DNA of 6,857 nt from Actinomycetes bacterium (GCA_025464025.1 JAODBP010000341.1:1-6857), one strand, 5' to 3'; shown: positions 1 to 5,886, numbered from the stretch's first letter. Notes: a model not told the origin generated them from the letters alone. Translations and numbers: made by a program.

Positions 1-86
1 GCAGCCGCCGAGCTCGACGGCAGTGCCACGAGTCCGGCCGCCACCACTGCTGCGGCCGCGACGGCCCGCCACCTCGTCTGGTGCAT
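1..86 (-). CDS. 5' end of an exported protein (partial, signal peptide only)
   Basis: A leftward reading frame opens with ATG at bases 86-84 and stays open to the window edge, giving 28 codons. It begins MHQTRWRAV, continues with an alanine/valine/glycine/leucine-rich stretch of about 15 residues, and reaches a small-residue end (LPSSSAA). This is the classic n-h-c layout of a Sec signal peptide, with Arg at residues 5 and 7 and a likely cleavage near residue 28. An AAGGG sequence on the minus strand (bases 96-92) lies 5 bases before the ATG, which supports the start. The mature protein is outside the window, so its function cannot be named. The gene is divergent from the beta-helix gene and shares the intergenic region 87-309 with it. 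Another secreted or wall-associated protein is the natural guess from context only. Confidence 0.6.
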   Translation of the reverse strand, partial: MHQTRWRAVAAAAVVAAGLVALPSSSAA

Positions 87-132
87 CCCCACCCTTGGTC
101 CTTTGCTCGTGGCTGCCGCCCCAGCCGGCTCC

Positions 133-148
133 CAGCGCGGACGCGCTG
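133..148. promoter_or_regulatory. Palindrome CAGCGCG-GA-CGCGCTG, possible operator
   Basis: Two perfect 7-base arms (133-139 and 142-148) flank a 2-base centre. The spacing is too tight for a good RNA hairpin but suits a dimeric DNA-binding protein. It lies between two divergent genes for exported proteins and could serve both. The alternating G/C content makes chance occurrence fairly easy in DNA this GC-rich, so an operator role is only a suggestion. Confidence 0.25.
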
Positions 149-200
149 TTCGGCTTCAAGTCGCGGCGGGGCGGATCTGTTTAGCGACGGACGCGGAAAC

Positions 201-215
201 CAGTAGGGCCTACTG
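201..215 (+). promoter_or_regulatory. Small hairpin in the beta-helix gene leader
   Basis: CAGTAG (201-206) pairs perfectly with CTACTG (210-215) around a GGC loop. It is preceded directly by GGAAAC (195-200). It would lie in the 5' untranslated RNA of the beta-helix gene if transcription starts upstream of about base 190. Its role is unknown. Confidence 0.35.
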
Positions 216-246
216 AGGGCTTTCGGGCCGCGGTCCCGCATGGTGA

Positions 247-307
247 GGACACCTGGCGGACTCGGCGATGCAGCCGTGGCCACCCGTCCCGTCTCCGAGA
301 GGTGTCC
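247..307 (+). promoter_or_regulatory. Long interrupted stem that would mask the beta-helix gene ribosome binding site
   Basis: GGACACCT (247-254) is an exact inverse complement of AGGTGTCC (300-307), and CTCGG (261-265) of CCGAG (295-299). The two helices stack on the 3' side with no gap, leaving a 6-base bulge GGCGGA (255-260) and a 29-base loop (266-294): 13 base pairs in all. The 3' arm contains GAGAGG (297-302), the best Shine-Dalgarno for the GTG start at 310, with 7 bases between. Folding would therefore hide that site. This is visible in the sequence; a regulatory role is inference. Confidence 0.45.
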
Positions 308-309
308 CC

Positions 310-3300
310 GTGTCCGCATCCCCCCTTCCCCCCTCCCGCCACGAGCGACGTGCCGCGGCCCGTCGTGCGGCCAAGGACCAGCAGCGCGCCCGCCGCGCCG
401 GCCGGGGCAAGCACGTCGCCCTCGCGCTGGGCGCGGCGGCGACGATCGCCACCGGCATCAGCGTGACGCACGTCGCACCGGCCTCGGCTACGACGACGTT
501 CACCGTCGACTCGACGGCCGACACCAACACGACGGGCACGCTGCGCTGGGCGATCGGCCAGGCCAACAACACCGTGGGGGCCGACCTCATCCAGTTCGCC
601 ATCGGCGACGCGAGCCCGGACACGATCGTGCTCGGCTCGCTGCTTCCGACCATCGCCGACGACGTCACCATCAACGGGCCCGGCGCCGGTCTGCTCACGA
701 TCGACGGTGACGGGGACTGGCAGGTGCTCAAGATCGAGAAGTACCTCAGCACCACCCCGATCGACGTCACGATCTCCGGTGTCACCATCCAGCACGGCAA
801 CGTCACCGGCCACGGCGGCGGGATCCAGGTCGTCGACGAGCACCTCACCCTCACCAGCTCGGTGGTGTCGGGCAACTACGCGTCGGGCGACGGTGGCGGC
901 ATCGCGGCGCTCTCGTCCGGCCACCTCGAGCTCCACGTCTACAACTCGGTCGTCTCCGACAACCACACGACCAACGGCTACGGCGGCGGGATCATCGTGG
1001 ACGACCCGTCCTCGACGGTGTCGTCCTCGGCATCGGTCATCGACGCGACGACCATCGACGGGAACAGCGCTTCGATCGGGGGAGGTGTCGCCGTCCGCTT
1101 CGTCACCGGGATGGAGATCACCAACTCGACGATCTCCCACAACGACGCGTCGAACGCCGGTGGCGGCCTCGTGGCCCGCCGCACCGGCCAGGACTCTGAG
1201 CTGCTGCGGGTCCGCTCCTCGACCATCTCGGGGAACTCGGCGAACAACGGCGGCGGCGTGTACGCCCTCGACGGCCTGGACGACAGCGACGCCGACCTCG
1301 ACGTGACCACCTCGACGATCGCCGGCAACGTCGGGTCCAGTGGCATGCGCATCCGCAACGACGTCCAGGCCGTGCTGAACAGCTCGATCGTCTCCGGCAC
1401 CGACGGTGGTCCCGACGTCGCCGGGACCGACGCGAACGTGAACGCCGTGTACTCCCTCATCCAGAGCTCGAGCTCGGGTGGGGTGAACGACAACGTCCAC
1501 AACCTGTTCGACGTCGACCCCCAGCTCGGGGCGCTCACCCTCGATCCGGCTTCGCTCACCGGCACCGCCACGATGCGGCCGGCAGTCACCAGTCCGGTCG
1601 TCGACCAGGGCAGCAACCTCTTGTCCGGCACCGACCAGCGTGGGCTCAACCGCCACGTCGGGGTCCTGGACATGGGCTCGGTCGAGCTCCAGCCGCCCGT
1701 CGACGAGCCCACGCTCACCCTCGACGCCGCCAGCGACCTCGGCGCCAGCGACACCGACGGCATCACGTCGGCGGACGACCTCACCTTCACGGTCAGCGGC
1801 TCGGCCGGCGGCGTCGTCACGCTGTTCCGCGACGGCGACTTGGTCGGCACCCACCGGGGTGACGGCGAGATCCAGGACGTGGACCTCGACGAGGGCACCT
1901 ACACGTACACGGTGACCCAGGACGTCGATCGCAGCAGGGGTCCGGGCGAGGACCTCTTCGTGGAGGTCGACCTCACCGCGCCGGACGCTCCCGGCACACC
2001 TGACCTGGCGGCGGCCTCCGACCACGGGACCAGCGCCACCGACAACCTCACGAACGCGACGACGCGGACGTTCGACCTGAGCGGCGTCGACGACGACGCC
2101 ACGGTCACGCTCCGCCAGGCGTACACGTACCAGCAGTGCATCCAGGTCTTCCCGCCGCCGTTCCCGCCCATGTGCTTCCAGCCGACCACCCAGTACGACT
2201 CGCACTCCCGGGATGAGGCCGGGGACGGCACGGTCGAGGAGTCGCACGACCCGGGGACCACCCTGAGCGCCACGTACGACGCCATGCAGACCGACCTGGC
2301 CGGCAACAGCAGCGGGTACTCGTCGTCGCTCTCGGTGACGTTCGACTTCGCGGCGCCGTCGGTGCCGAACGCCCCTGATCTCCAGGCCGCGAGCGACGAC
2401 GGCACCAGCACGACCGACAACTCGACGACGAAGACGGCGCTCACGTTCGACGTGACCGGCGTCGACCCGGGCGCCACGGCCACGCTCGCCCGCGTGGACG
2501 GGCAGTCCGGCGACGAGGTCGACACCCGCACCGGCAACGGTGCGATGACCGATGCCGGTCCGGTGGCGGCCGGGACGCACACCTACGTGGTGGCGGTCAT
2601 GGACGCCGCCGGCAACACGAGCGTCGACCCCGATGGCCTGGACGTGACGGTGGTGGCCCCGGCGGTCGTCGTCCCGCCGCCCCCGCCGACGACCACGACG
2701 ACCACGCCGGCCACCCCGCCGACGACCGTGGCGCCGAGTGCGACGACGACGTCGGCGAAGGCCAGCGACTCGACGCCGAACGCGGGGGACACGATCAAGC
2801 TGGAGACGACCCCGCCGTCGGGTGGCAGCACCAGCTCGACGTTGGACTCGACGAAGCCGTCGGCCGCCGTCCTGCTGTCGACGAACGGCGGGGCCGACCT
2901 GCCGATGCCGCAGCCGGTGATCACCAAGAACACCGACGGCTCGGTGAGCATCTCCGTGCAGGTGCCGGCGAACACCCCGCCGGGCGTCTACCTGATCGCC
3001 GTGATGGGCACGACCCCCAGCGGGCAGAGTCGGGTGATCATCGTCCCGGTCGTCGTCCGCCGCACCGGAGCCGCCGCTCGGGTCCGGGGCACGTCCGTCC
3101 CGCCCTCGGCGGCAGCGGTCCCGACGGTGGCTCGCTCGATCCAGGCCTCGGTGACGGCCCTCGGCGGCTCGGCGGCCGTCGAGCAGGCTGTCCGCGACGG
3201 TGCCACCTTGTCGATCACCGGTGACCAGCTGGTCGTCGACTCCCATCCGGCGGGCCGCGACCGCCCCGTCGGCCCGGTGGCGATCGTCGGGCTCCTGCTC

Positions 3301-3354
3301 GCCGCCGTCGCACTCTTCCGCCGTAGCAACCGCCTGACCCGGAGCGCCCGATGA
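310..3354 (+). CDS. Secreted parallel beta-helix protein with Ig-like repeats and C-terminal membrane anchor
   Basis: Encodes about 1,014 residues from GTG 310, which has GAGAGG 7 bases upstream; an in-frame ATG at 268 would add 14 residues but lacks a good ribosome site. The export signal has a long basic n-region (RHERRAAARRAAK), a hydrophobic core and an APASA cleavage-like end near base 489. A motif GTLRWAIGQAN (535-567) resembles the CSLREA-type opening of such proteins. A right-handed beta-helix follows (about 690-1480) with repeated GGGI/GGGV turns and SGN/DGN rungs. Next is a choice-of-anchor-Q-like end (about 1555-1690: SPVVDQG, DQRGLNR, LDMGSVEL). Three Ig-like repeats occupy 1720-2655, then a Thr/Pro linker (about 2658-2750), then a beta domain with VPANTPPGVYLIAVMG (about 2780-3060). 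A hydrophobic helix (3265-3318) ends in a basic RRSNRLTRSAR tail. No LPXTG motif is present. It is likely a surface structural or adhesin-like protein; no catalytic residues are recognised. It is coupled to the next gene by ATGA. Confidence 0.85.
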   Translation: MSASPLPPSRHERRAAARRAAKDQQRARRAGRGKHVALALGAAATIATGISVTHVAPASATTTFTVDSTADTNTTGTLRWAIGQANNTVGADLIQFAIGDASPDTIVLGSLLPTIADDVTINGPGAGLLTIDGDGDWQVLKIEKYLSTTPIDVTISGVTIQHGNVTGHGGGIQVVDEHLTLTSSVVSGNYASGDGGGIAALSSGHLELHVYNSVVSDNHTTNGYGGGIIVDDPSSTVSSSASVIDATTIDGNSASIGGGVAVRFVTGMEITNSTISHNDASNAGGGLVARRTGQDSELLRVRSSTISGNSANNGGGVYALDGLDDSDADLDVTTSTIAGNVGSSGMRIRNDVQAVLNSSIVSGTDGGPDVAGTDANVNAVYSLIQSSSSGGVNDNVHNLFDVDPQLGALTLDPASLTGTATMRPAVTSPVVDQGSNLLSGTDQRGLNRHVGVLDMGSVELQPPVDEPTLTLDAASDLGASDTDGITSADDLTFTVSGSAGGVVTLFRDGDLVGTHRGDGEIQDVDLDEGTYTYTVTQDVDRSRGPGEDLFVEVDLTAPDAPGTPDLAAASDHGTSATDNLTNATTRTFDLSGVDDDATVTLRQAYTYQQCIQVFPPPFPPMCFQPTTQYDSHSRDEAGDGTVEESHDPGTTLSATYDAMQTDLAGNSSGYSSSLSVTFDFAAPSVPNAPDLQAASDDGTSTTDNSTTKTALTFDVTGVDPGATATLARVDGQSGDEVDTRTGNGAMTDAGPVAAGTHTYVVAVMDAAGNTSVDPDGLDVTVVAPAVVVPPPPPTTTTTTPATPPTTVAPSATTTSAKASDSTPNAGDTIKLETTPPSGGSTSSTLDSTKPSAAVLLSTNGGADLPMPQPVITKNTDGSVSISVQVPANTPPGVYLIAVMGTTPSGQSRVIIVPVVVRRTGAAARVRGTSVPPSAAAVPTVARSIQASVTALGGSAAVEQAVRDGATLSITGDQLVVDSHPAGRDRPVGPVAIVGLLLAAVALFRRSNRLTRSAR
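1720..2655 (+). repeat. Three tandem Ig-like domain repeats inside the beta-helix protein
   Basis: These are protein-level repeats. Each begins with a signature of the form LxAASDxGxSxTDxxT and leads into a T/L-T-F-D/T-V/L-SG strand. They start near 1720 (DAASDLGASDTDG), near 1972 (PDLAAASDHGTSATDN) and near 2353 (PDLQAASDDGTSTTDN). The second is longer because it carries a proline-rich insertion flanked by two cysteines (codons 2137-2139 and 2173-2175). Such repeats commonly act as spacers in bacterial surface proteins; the function here is inferred. Confidence 0.7.
3341..3344 (+). promoter_or_regulatory. Ribosome binding site GGAG of the wall-binding protein gene
   Basis: GGAG ends 6 bases before ATG 3351 and lies inside the last codons of the beta-helix gene. 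With the ATGA overlap it supports translational coupling of the two genes and fixes the start of the second. Confidence 0.6.
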
Positions 3355-4382
3355 AGCCCCTGACCTCTCGATTCCTCCTCGCCGGCGCCGCCGGCGCCCT
3401 CGTGCTCGGCTCGGCATCGGTGGCCTCGGCCACCTCAGGGGCCGTGGCCAACCGCCTCGCCGGTGCCGACCGGTACGTGACGGCCCGGGCCATCGGCACG
3501 GCGACGTTCACGTCGTCGACGGTGGCGATCCTGGCCGGGGGTGAGTCGTTCGCCGACGCCCTCCCGGCCGCCTACCTGTCCGGGGCGGAGGCTGCGCCGT
3601 TGTTCCTGACCCCAGCGGCCGGGCTCCCCGCCGGCCTGACGAAGACGCTCGACGACCTGAAGGTCGACGGCGTCCAGATCGTGGGTGGCACCGCAGCGGT
3701 GTCGGAGAACGTCGTCACCCAGCTCGAGGCCGCCGGCTTCGCGGTGGAGCGCCTGTCGGGCGCGAACCGGTACGAGACGGCCCGAAAGGTCGCCGAGCTC
3801 CTCCCGCCGCAGGCGGTCGGCACGTTCGGGGCGGGCAAGGCGGCGATCGTGGTCAGCGGTGACACGTTCCCGGACGCCCTGGCGGCGGGGCCGATGTCGG
3901 CCAGCCAGGGCCTGCCGATCCTGCTGACGAACCCGGCGGGGCTGCACGACCAGGCCAAGGCGGCCCTCCAGAGCCTCGGGATCAAGCAGGTCCTGATCGT
4001 CGGCGGCACCGGTGCGGTCTCCGCGTCCAGTGAGGCCCAGATCAAGGCGTTGGGCATCACGGTGCGCCGCATCGCCGGGGCGACCCGGCAGGCCACGGCG
4101 GCGCTGGTGGCCGAGGTCGAGCGGGGTGAGCTGAACTACCCGCTCACCCGGGTCGAGCTGGCCCGGGGCGACAGCTTCGCCGACGCCCTGGCCGGCGGGA
4201 CCCGGGGCGGCAAGGTGTTCGCCCCGATCCTGCTCACGGCGGGGTCGACGCTCGGTGCCGAGGCCCGCACGTTCATCAAGGCCAACGGCTCGACGATCGC
4301 CACCGTGGACGTCCTCGGCGGCACCGGCGCGGTGAGCGACGCGGTGGCGGCCGACGCCGTCGCGGCGGCCAAGGGCCTGTAG
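3351..4382 (+). CDS. Secreted cell-wall-binding repeat 2 (CWB2) protein, three repeats only
   Basis: Encodes 343 residues. A Sec signal peptide (MKPLTSRFLLAGAAGALVLG, then SASVASA) should be cut after residue 27. The rest is three CWB2 (PF04122-type) repeats. Their openings are RLAGADRY (35-42), RLSGANRY (134-141) and RIAGATRQ (240-247). Each then has a G-[ED]-[ST]-F-x-DAL motif (64-71, 170-177, 273-280), an [FI]LLT-like strand (APLFLT 82-87, LPILLT 188-193, APILLT 291-296) and a GGT-[AG]-AVS motif (112-118, 218-224, 323-329). In clostridial S-layer proteins three such repeats form a pseudo-trimer that binds an anionic wall polymer through ILL motifs. That biology is established for Firmicutes and assumed here. 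No effector domain is attached, so the protein may be a wall-surface coat or an adaptor. It overlaps the beta-helix gene by 4 bases and is followed by a strong hairpin terminator. Confidence 0.9.
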   Translation: MKPLTSRFLLAGAAGALVLGSASVASATSGAVANRLAGADRYVTARAIGTATFTSSTVAILAGGESFADALPAAYLSGAEAAPLFLTPAAGLPAGLTKTLDDLKVDGVQIVGGTAAVSENVVTQLEAAGFAVERLSGANRYETARKVAELLPPQAVGTFGAGKAAIVVSGDTFPDALAAGPMSASQGLPILLTNPAGLHDQAKAALQSLGIKQVLIVGGTGAVSASSEAQIKALGITVRRIAGATRQATAALVAEVERGELNYPLTRVELARGDSFADALAGGTRGGKVFAPILLTAGSTLGAEARTFIKANGSTIATVDVLGGTGAVSDAVAADAVAAAKGL

Positions 4383-4386
4383 TCCC

Positions 4387-4431
4387 AGCGGTCTCCCGCA
4401 CCCGCCTTTGCCGGAGGGTGCGGGAGCCGCT
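4387..4431 (+). terminator. Strong hairpin terminator after the surface-protein operon
   Basis: AGCGG (4387-4391) and CTCCCGCACCC (4393-4403), separated by one bulged T, pair perfectly with GGGTGCGGGAG (4416-4426) and CCGCT (4427-4431). This gives 16 base pairs around a 12-base loop (4404-4415). It begins 5 bases after the TAG stop. The tract that follows (ACCATCTTCTCTCC) is pyrimidine-rich but not a true T run, as is common in high-GC actinobacteria. It should separate the surface genes from the ribosomal operon. Confidence 0.75.
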
Positions 4432-4436
4432 ACCAT
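4408..4436 (+). promoter_or_regulatory. Probable promoter of the rplC operon (TTGCCG-17-TACCAT)
   Basis: TTGCCG (4408-4413) matches four of six bases of the -35 consensus and TACCAT (4431-4436) four of six of the -10, with exactly 17 bases between. Transcription would start near 4443 and give a leader of about 146 bases before rplC. The -35 lies in the loop of the preceding terminator hairpin and the -10 at its 3' foot. The placement before a highly expressed operon supports the call, which is still a motif prediction. Confidence 0.5.
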
Positions 4437-4442
4437 CTTCTC

Positions 4443-4588
4443 TCCGTGCCCTGGGGGATGCCCCGGGGCGAGGCAATCGACGTCCGGGTGCGTCCTGAAC
4501 TCCGGGATACCACACGGCACAACCAGACCAGCGCTCCGCCCGGTGATCCGGTGCGGAGCGTTCGCGTGAAGAAGGAACGGGCAGCCGC
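4443..4588 (+). promoter_or_regulatory. Structured 5' leader of the ribosomal protein operon
   Basis: Two hairpins stand out. The first is GCCCTGGGG/CCCCGGGGC (4448-4456 with 4461-4469, one G-U pair, GATG loop). The second is CGCTCCGC/GCGGAGCG (4532-4539 with 4553-4560), extended inward by CCGG/CCGG around a TGAT loop with one bulged T, and outward by a G-U and an A-U pair. The second ends about 8 bases before the Shine-Dalgarno GAAGGA (4571-4576). S10-type operons in several bacteria are controlled by a ribosomal protein, L4 in E. coli, binding the leader. A similar role here is inference; no known motif was recognised. Confidence 0.4.
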
Positions 4589-5245
4589 ATGGCGACCAAA
4601 GCGATCGTGGGCGAGAAGGTGGGCATGACGCAGGTCTGGGATGACCAGAACCGCGTCGTGCCCGTGACCGTCCTCCGGGTGACCCCGTGCCGGGTGGTGC
4701 AGGTCAAGCACCCCGACACCGATGGATACAGCGCCCTGCAGGTGACCTATGGCACCAAGCGGGCGAAGAGCCTCACGAAGCCCGAGCTCGGGCACTTCGA
4801 GAAGGGCGGCATCGAGCCGGGCAAGCGCCTGGTCGAGCTGCGCCTCGACGACACCAGCGGCTACGAGGTGGGCCAGGAGCTCGCCGTCGACCTGCTGAGC
4901 GCCGGCGACCTGATCGACGTGACCGCCGTGAGCAAGGGCAAGGGCTTCGCCGGCGGCATGAAGCGCCACAACTTCAAGGGCATGCCCGCATCCCACGGTG
5001 CCCACCGCAACCACCGCAAGCCCGGTTCCATCGGCGCCTGCGCCACGCCGGCCCGTGTCTTCAAGGGCACCCGCATGGCCGGCCGCATGGGTGCCGAGAA
5101 GGTCACCACCCTGAACCTCGAGGTCGTGCAGGCGGACGCCGAGCGCAACCTCCTCCTCGTCAAGGGCGCCATCCCCGGCCCCAAGGGCGGCCTCGTGCTC
5201 GTCCGTGACGCCGTGAAGGCCAACCCCACGAAGGCTGGTAAGTGA
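4589..5245 (+). CDS. rplC: 50S ribosomal protein L3
   Basis: Encodes 218 residues, a usual length for bacterial L3. It is recognised by the start [19 protein letters not shown], the central [13 protein letters not shown] (about residues 113-125), the [15 protein letters not shown] segment and the GTRMAGRMG motif that follows. L3 binds 23S rRNA early in 50S assembly and its central extension reaches toward the peptidyl transferase centre. The ATG is supported by homology and by GAAGGA (4571-4576), although the 12-base spacing is long. It is the first gene of the operon here, after its own promoter and leader; the usual upstream partner rpsJ is absent. Its TGA stop overlaps the rplD start (TGATG). 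Confidence 0.97.
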   Translation: MATKAIVGEKVGMTQVWDDQNRVVPVTVLRVTPCRVVQVKHPDTDGYSALQVTYGTKRAKSLTKPELGHFEKGGIEPGKRLVELRLDDTSGYEVGQELAVDLLSAGDLIDVTAVSKGKGFAGGMKRHNFKGMPASHGAHRNHRKPGSIGACATPARVFKGTRMAGRMGAEKVTTLNLEVVQADAERNLLLVKGAIPGPKGGLVLVRDAVKANPTKAGK

Positions 5246-5886
5246 TGGCTTCCATCACCAAGAAGAGCGCCTCGGGCGCCGATGCCGGCACGATCGAGCT
5301 CGACGACGCCGTGTTCGGCGTGCAGCCGAACGTGCCCGTCATGCACCAGGTCGTCACCGCCCAGCTGGCCAACCGCCGCCGGGGCACGCAGTCGACCAAG
5401 ACCCGGGCCGAGGTGTCCGGTGGTGGCGCCAAGCCCTGGAAGCAGAAGGGCACGGGCCGAGCCCGAGCCGGCTCCAGCCGCTCGCCGATCTGGTCCGGTG
5501 GTGGCGTGGCCCTCGGGCCGAAGCCCCGCAGCTACAAGCAGCGGACCCCGAAGAAGATGATCCGCCTCGCCCTGCTGTCGGCCCTGTCCGACCGGGCCAA
5601 CGAGGGCCAGGTCATCGTGGTCGATGCCTGGGGCATCGAGACCCCGAGCACCAAGGCCGCCAAGGCCATCCTCGACGCCGTCGGCGCCACCGGCCGGGTC
5701 CTCCTGGTCCTCGGCCCGGAGGAGGAGGCGGCGGGCAAGAGCTTCCGCAACCTCCCGAACGTCCACTGCATCCTGAACGCCGAGCTCAACGCCTACGACG
5801 TGCTGTGCAGCGACTTCGTGGTGTTCACGCCCGAGACGATCCCGAGCTTCGGGCCGAAGGGCACGCCCGTGGAGGTCACGGTCTGA
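5245..5886 (+). CDS. rplD: 50S ribosomal protein L4
   Basis: Encodes 213 residues from ATG 5245. The diagnostic L4 loop is present: [19 protein letters not shown] (about residues 62-80), then [13 protein letters not shown], then [16 protein letters not shown]4 binds 23S rRNA domain I and lines the exit tunnel with that loop; in E. coli it also represses its own operon. Two starts are possible: ATG 5245 in a TGATG overlap with rplC, or GTG 5242 one codon earlier. AAGG (5231-5234) is 7 bases from the GTG and 10 from the ATG, so the sequence does not settle it. I prefer ATG. The stop overlaps the rplW start by one base. Confidence 0.97.
   Translation: MASITKKSASGADAGTIELDDAVFGVQPNVPVMHQVVTAQLANRRRGTQSTKTRAEVSGGGAKPWKQKGTGRARAGSSRSPIWSGGGVALGPKPRSYKQRTPKKMIRLALLSALSDRANEGQVIVVDAWGIETPSTKAAKAILDAVGATGRVLLVLGPEEEAAGKSFRNLPNVHCILNAELNAYDVLCSDFVVFTPETIPSFGPKGTPVEVTV

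Larger units (their letters stand above)
87..309. other. Divergent intergenic region with palindrome and leader structures
   Basis: This 223-base stretch separates the leftward signal-peptide gene from the rightward beta-helix gene, so promoters for both should lie here. I could not find a convincing -35/-10 pair for either. TTCAAG (155-160) and TGTTTA (178-183) are spaced by 17 bases but match consensus poorly. The region contains a palindrome (133-148), a 6-bp hairpin (201-215) and a long interrupted stem (247-307), each listed separately. No credible coding sequence is seen in it other than the possible in-frame extension of the beta-helix gene to ATG 268. Confidence 0.6.

Noticed and set aside
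240..710. Plus-strand frame containing RVRIPPSP, a peptide often produced by translating a tRNA 3' end
   Set aside because: The underlying bases (about 309-332) are not the tRNA sequence GGTTCGAATCC; there is no T-loop, no acceptor stem and no CCA-proximal pairing. No tRNA gene is present and the frame overlaps the well-supported beta-helix gene.
707..1306. Plus-strand frame rich in Ser, Arg and Thr inside the beta-helix gene
   Set aside because: It is a frame-shifted shadow with compositional bias and no domain, start signal or homology.
2658..2750. ACG/ACC-rich repeat tract resembling a microsatellite
   Set aside because: It encodes a Thr/Pro linker of the surface protein, a common feature of secreted actinobacterial proteins, and needs no separate explanation.
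181..3417. Uninterrupted 1,078-codon reading frame on the minus strand opposite the beta-helix gene
   Set aside because: Its codons are exact reverse complements of the sense codons, so it stays open simply because the sense gene never uses TTA, CTA or TCA. It ends at a TTA at 181-183. Its product is a low-complexity Arg/Gly/Val/Asp mix with no recognisable domain.
3435..4520. 361-codon minus-strand frame opposite the CWB2 gene
   Set aside because: The sense protein has clear CWB2 repeats and a signal peptide; the antisense product is Arg/Gly/Asp-rich noise and runs through the terminator.
4446..4628. Small plus-strand frame across the rplC leader, possible leader peptide
   Set aside because: It runs past the rplC start in another frame, lacks a Shine-Dalgarno, begins almost at the predicted transcript start and has no recognisable content.
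4861..5766. 301-codon minus-strand frame opposite rplC and rplD
   Set aside because: It crosses two conserved ribosomal protein genes and exists because of GC-rich codon use.
5805..5885. Upstream extension of rplW to base 5805
   Set aside because: It would read through the end of rplD out of frame; ATG 5886 has GGAGGT upstream and gives the normal L23 N-terminus.
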